In this document: in pieces, positions 22,108 through 23,607 of the stretch
How the letters are laid out: each line of letters starts with the position of its first letter
How positions within the stretch are numbered: the first letter of the stretch is position 1
IMG/VR virus record: IMGVR_UViG_3300040810_000067
Span: 1 to 23,607 of that record
Direction: 5' to 3' (one strand)
Length of the DNA: 23,607 nt
Source of the DNA: a virus
The notes under the pieces: generated by a model
The model's input: only the letters and a program-made list of their open reading frames with translations
Database searches by the model: none
What the model was told of the DNA's origin: nothing
Translations under genes and position numbers: made by a program

Positions 22108-23607
22108 TATAGACCTTCTAGTTGAGCCGCTGCTTGTTGCATCATTGCTTGAGCGTCTGGATCAGCTGCTGCTTTAGCTGCTTCGGCTTGCTGTTGAGTT
22201 GCTTGAGCTACTTGCTGTTGCATCATAATTTGTTGTTGCATTTGTTGTTGTTCCATTTGAGCCTGTCTTGCTTCTTCCAGATCTTCTCTGCTAACCAAGA
22301 TACTATTTGGAACACCTAACAATTTAGCTCTCATTCTAACAGCTTCCTCATGGTTAATAATTTCCATGACGTTAGGATTGACTTGTGCAATGTTCATAGC
22401 TAGTGCATACAATCTATCTATAGCATTAGCTTCTTCCATGCGCTGAGATCTAGCTAATGGCCCAACATATTCAATATCCAGTTTGCTTTCCTGTATGTTT
22501 TCAGGGGGAGGGAGTAAAGCCCCTGCTCTAAACATAATGCCAAAAATTCTATCAATTAATGGGTTTAGGAACTCTGATTGGAATCTACCTAGTGTTGGGC
22601 CAAGTAGTCTTTGCATCAGTTCATAACGAACTTGCACTTCAGTAGCAGTCATTTGAGGCCCTTCTTGTAACTGCAACTGATCTGAGTAATAAGCCTGCCT
22701 AATAGCAGTACGCAACTGTGTTTCCTTTAGGTCTGTAATTTGCCAGTTGCTACCTATCTGTAACGGTTTGATTGCACCATCATTTCTGATAACTGTTATT
22801 CCTGCTGGTGTAGTTCTTACACGACCAATAACGCCATCATCTTGTACTAATAACGGTGGATCAATAGCTTTTGCCCATGCTTTTAGTCCTATCTCTACAG
22901 CTTTGTTTAGTGTTTTAATATCTGGTAGAGCGTTATAAGATGGACTACGACCGTATATTTCGCCAGTCGCTTTAGCCCATCTTGGAACGAGGTAAGGAAA
23001 CTCGTTGTAACCACCAGTACGCACGACCATTTGGTCTGCTTCACAAACATGACAACTGTGGTATTTTAGTTTGGTAGCTACTTTACCTGTTGCACGTTTG
23101 TAATCTTCTGATGGTTCAACGGCATGGATAAACACAAATTCTTTTTCAGGTTTTTGTTTGACTGCTTCTAGTATTTTTTCTCCTAGATTTTCTTCGCCAA
23201 ATTCTTGAAATGCTTGTCGTGCTGTCATCTTATATTTACGATAAACAGTATCAACATAACCATTTACATTTTCTTGTATGTAGTATTCATTGATGTGAAG
23301 TGTCTTGAAATGTATGCCACCTTCATCAAAACCTTTTGAATCTTCTTCAACAAACAAACATCCTGTACCAATAGATGTAAGATCCAAATACATTTCGTGT
23401 ACTTCGGTATTAAAATTAGCATCATTAAACGCATCATACATACGTCTGGCTGTATCTTCTAGCCATAACTGTGCATCTCGTTGTTCGTTTAATCCTTTAT
23501 CACGCAGTTTAATAGAAAACCAAGGCAATGATGGAGAGGTCAAAGTGCCTTGTAAACTTGCTGATAATAATGTGTTTGCCGTAATAGCTGTACTATCAAA
23601 TAAAACT
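22107..23607 (-). CDS. Portal (head-tail connector) protein, 5' end outside window
   Basis: About 499 residues are visible and the frame is open to the right edge, so the N-terminus is missing. The first visible residues, LFDSTAITANTLLSASLQG then TLTSPSLPWF, are a classic portal N-domain sequence. A TTG at 23541-23543 is therefore an internal Leu, not a start. SIGTGCLFVEED and YGRSPSYNALPDIKTLNKAV are further portal hallmarks. The last about 70 residues are Gln/Ala/Met-rich (MQQQIMMQQQVAQATQQQ), a low-complexity tail common in marine T7-like portals. The dodecameric ring is the site of DNA packaging and ejection. Terminase genes expected near it are not in the window. Confidence 0.92.
   Translation of the reverse strand, partial: VLFDSTAITANTLLSASLQGTLTSPSLPWFSIKLRDKGLNEQRDAQLWLEDTARRMYDAFNDANFNTEVHEMYLDLTSIGTGCLFVEEDSKGFDEGGIHFKTLHINEYYIQENVNGYVDTVYRKYKMTARQAFQEFGEENLGEKILEAVKQKPEKEFVFIHAVEPSEDYKRATGKVATKLKYHSCHVCEADQMVVRTGGYNEFPYLVPRWAKATGEIYGRSPSYNALPDIKTLNKAVEIGLKAWAKAIDPPLLVQDDGVIGRVRTTPAGITVIRNDGAIKPLQIGSNWQITDLKETQLRTAIRQAYYSDQLQLQEGPQMTATEVQVRYELMQRLLGPTLGRFQSEFLNPLIDRIFGIMFRAGALLPPPENIQESKLDIEYVGPLARSQRMEEANAIDRLYALAMNIAQVNPNVMEIINHEEAVRMRAKLLGVPNSILVSREDLEEARQAQMEQQQMQQQIMMQQQVAQATQQQAEAAKAAADPDAQAMMQQAAAQLEGL

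Noticed and set aside
23541-23543. TTG as a start codon for the portal gene
   Set aside because: The frame continues upstream to the window edge with typical portal N-terminal sequence, so the TTG is an internal leucine.
1-23607. tRNA genes, integrase, attachment sites and insertion sequences
   Set aside because: None was recognised on either strand by eye; a tRNAscan-SE or Aragorn run would settle the tRNA question.

Overview
The window is a contiguous piece of a tailed-phage genome of podovirus (T7-like virion) architecture. It is AT-rich, densely packed, and uses mostly host-like Shine-Dalgarno starts with 1-4 nt stop/start overlaps. The gene content and protein style (Bbp19-like small protein after the portal, capsid of the HMO-2011-like type, gp14/gp15/gp16-like ejection proteins, glycine-rich tail adhesin, GTA-type 3-TM holin) resemble marine podoviruses that infect Alphaproteobacteria such as SAR116, SAR11 or roseobacters. 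That host assignment is inference from style; no host gene or tRNA is present to fix it.

Layout. Almost everything from 23607 down to about 2400 is one leftward (minus-strand) late block. In order of transcription it holds the portal (5' end outside the window), a Bbp19-like protein and the scaffold. A promoter and structured leader follow, then the major capsid protein, a capsid-associated protein, a hairpin, tail tubes A and B, the gp14-, gp15- and gp16-like ejection proteins, a long trimeric tail fibre, a glycine-rich distal adhesin and a small fibre-associated protein. Next comes a lysis/export cassette: a 29-aa micro-protein, a coiled-coil plus membrane-anchor protein, the 3-TM holin, two exported proteins of unknown function, a membrane-anchored coiled-coil (spanin-like) protein and a 47-aa membrane protein.

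Left end. Below about 2400 there is a small minus-strand group: two basic small proteins, a free-standing HNH endonuclease and a DUF1937/deoxyribosyltransferase-like protein. It meets head-on with a single plus-strand gene, a calcineurin-like metallophosphoesterase. A 67-bp divergent region separates that gene from a minus-strand gene running off the left edge, and it carries two overlapping sigma70-like promoters.

Most notable non-coding structure: the 182-bp gap between scaffold and capsid holds a consensus-like extended -10 promoter. It is followed by a potential H-type pseudoknot (two crossing helices of 8 and 7-10 bp) and then a helix able to mask the capsid Shine-Dalgarno sequence, an arrangement that looks like a riboswitch or RNA-thermosensor type leader. 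A second Shine-Dalgarno-masking hairpin (14 perfect base pairs) precedes the HNH endonuclease. There is no terminase, polymerase, integrase or recognisable endolysin in the window, and no gene-free stretch longer than 300 bases.
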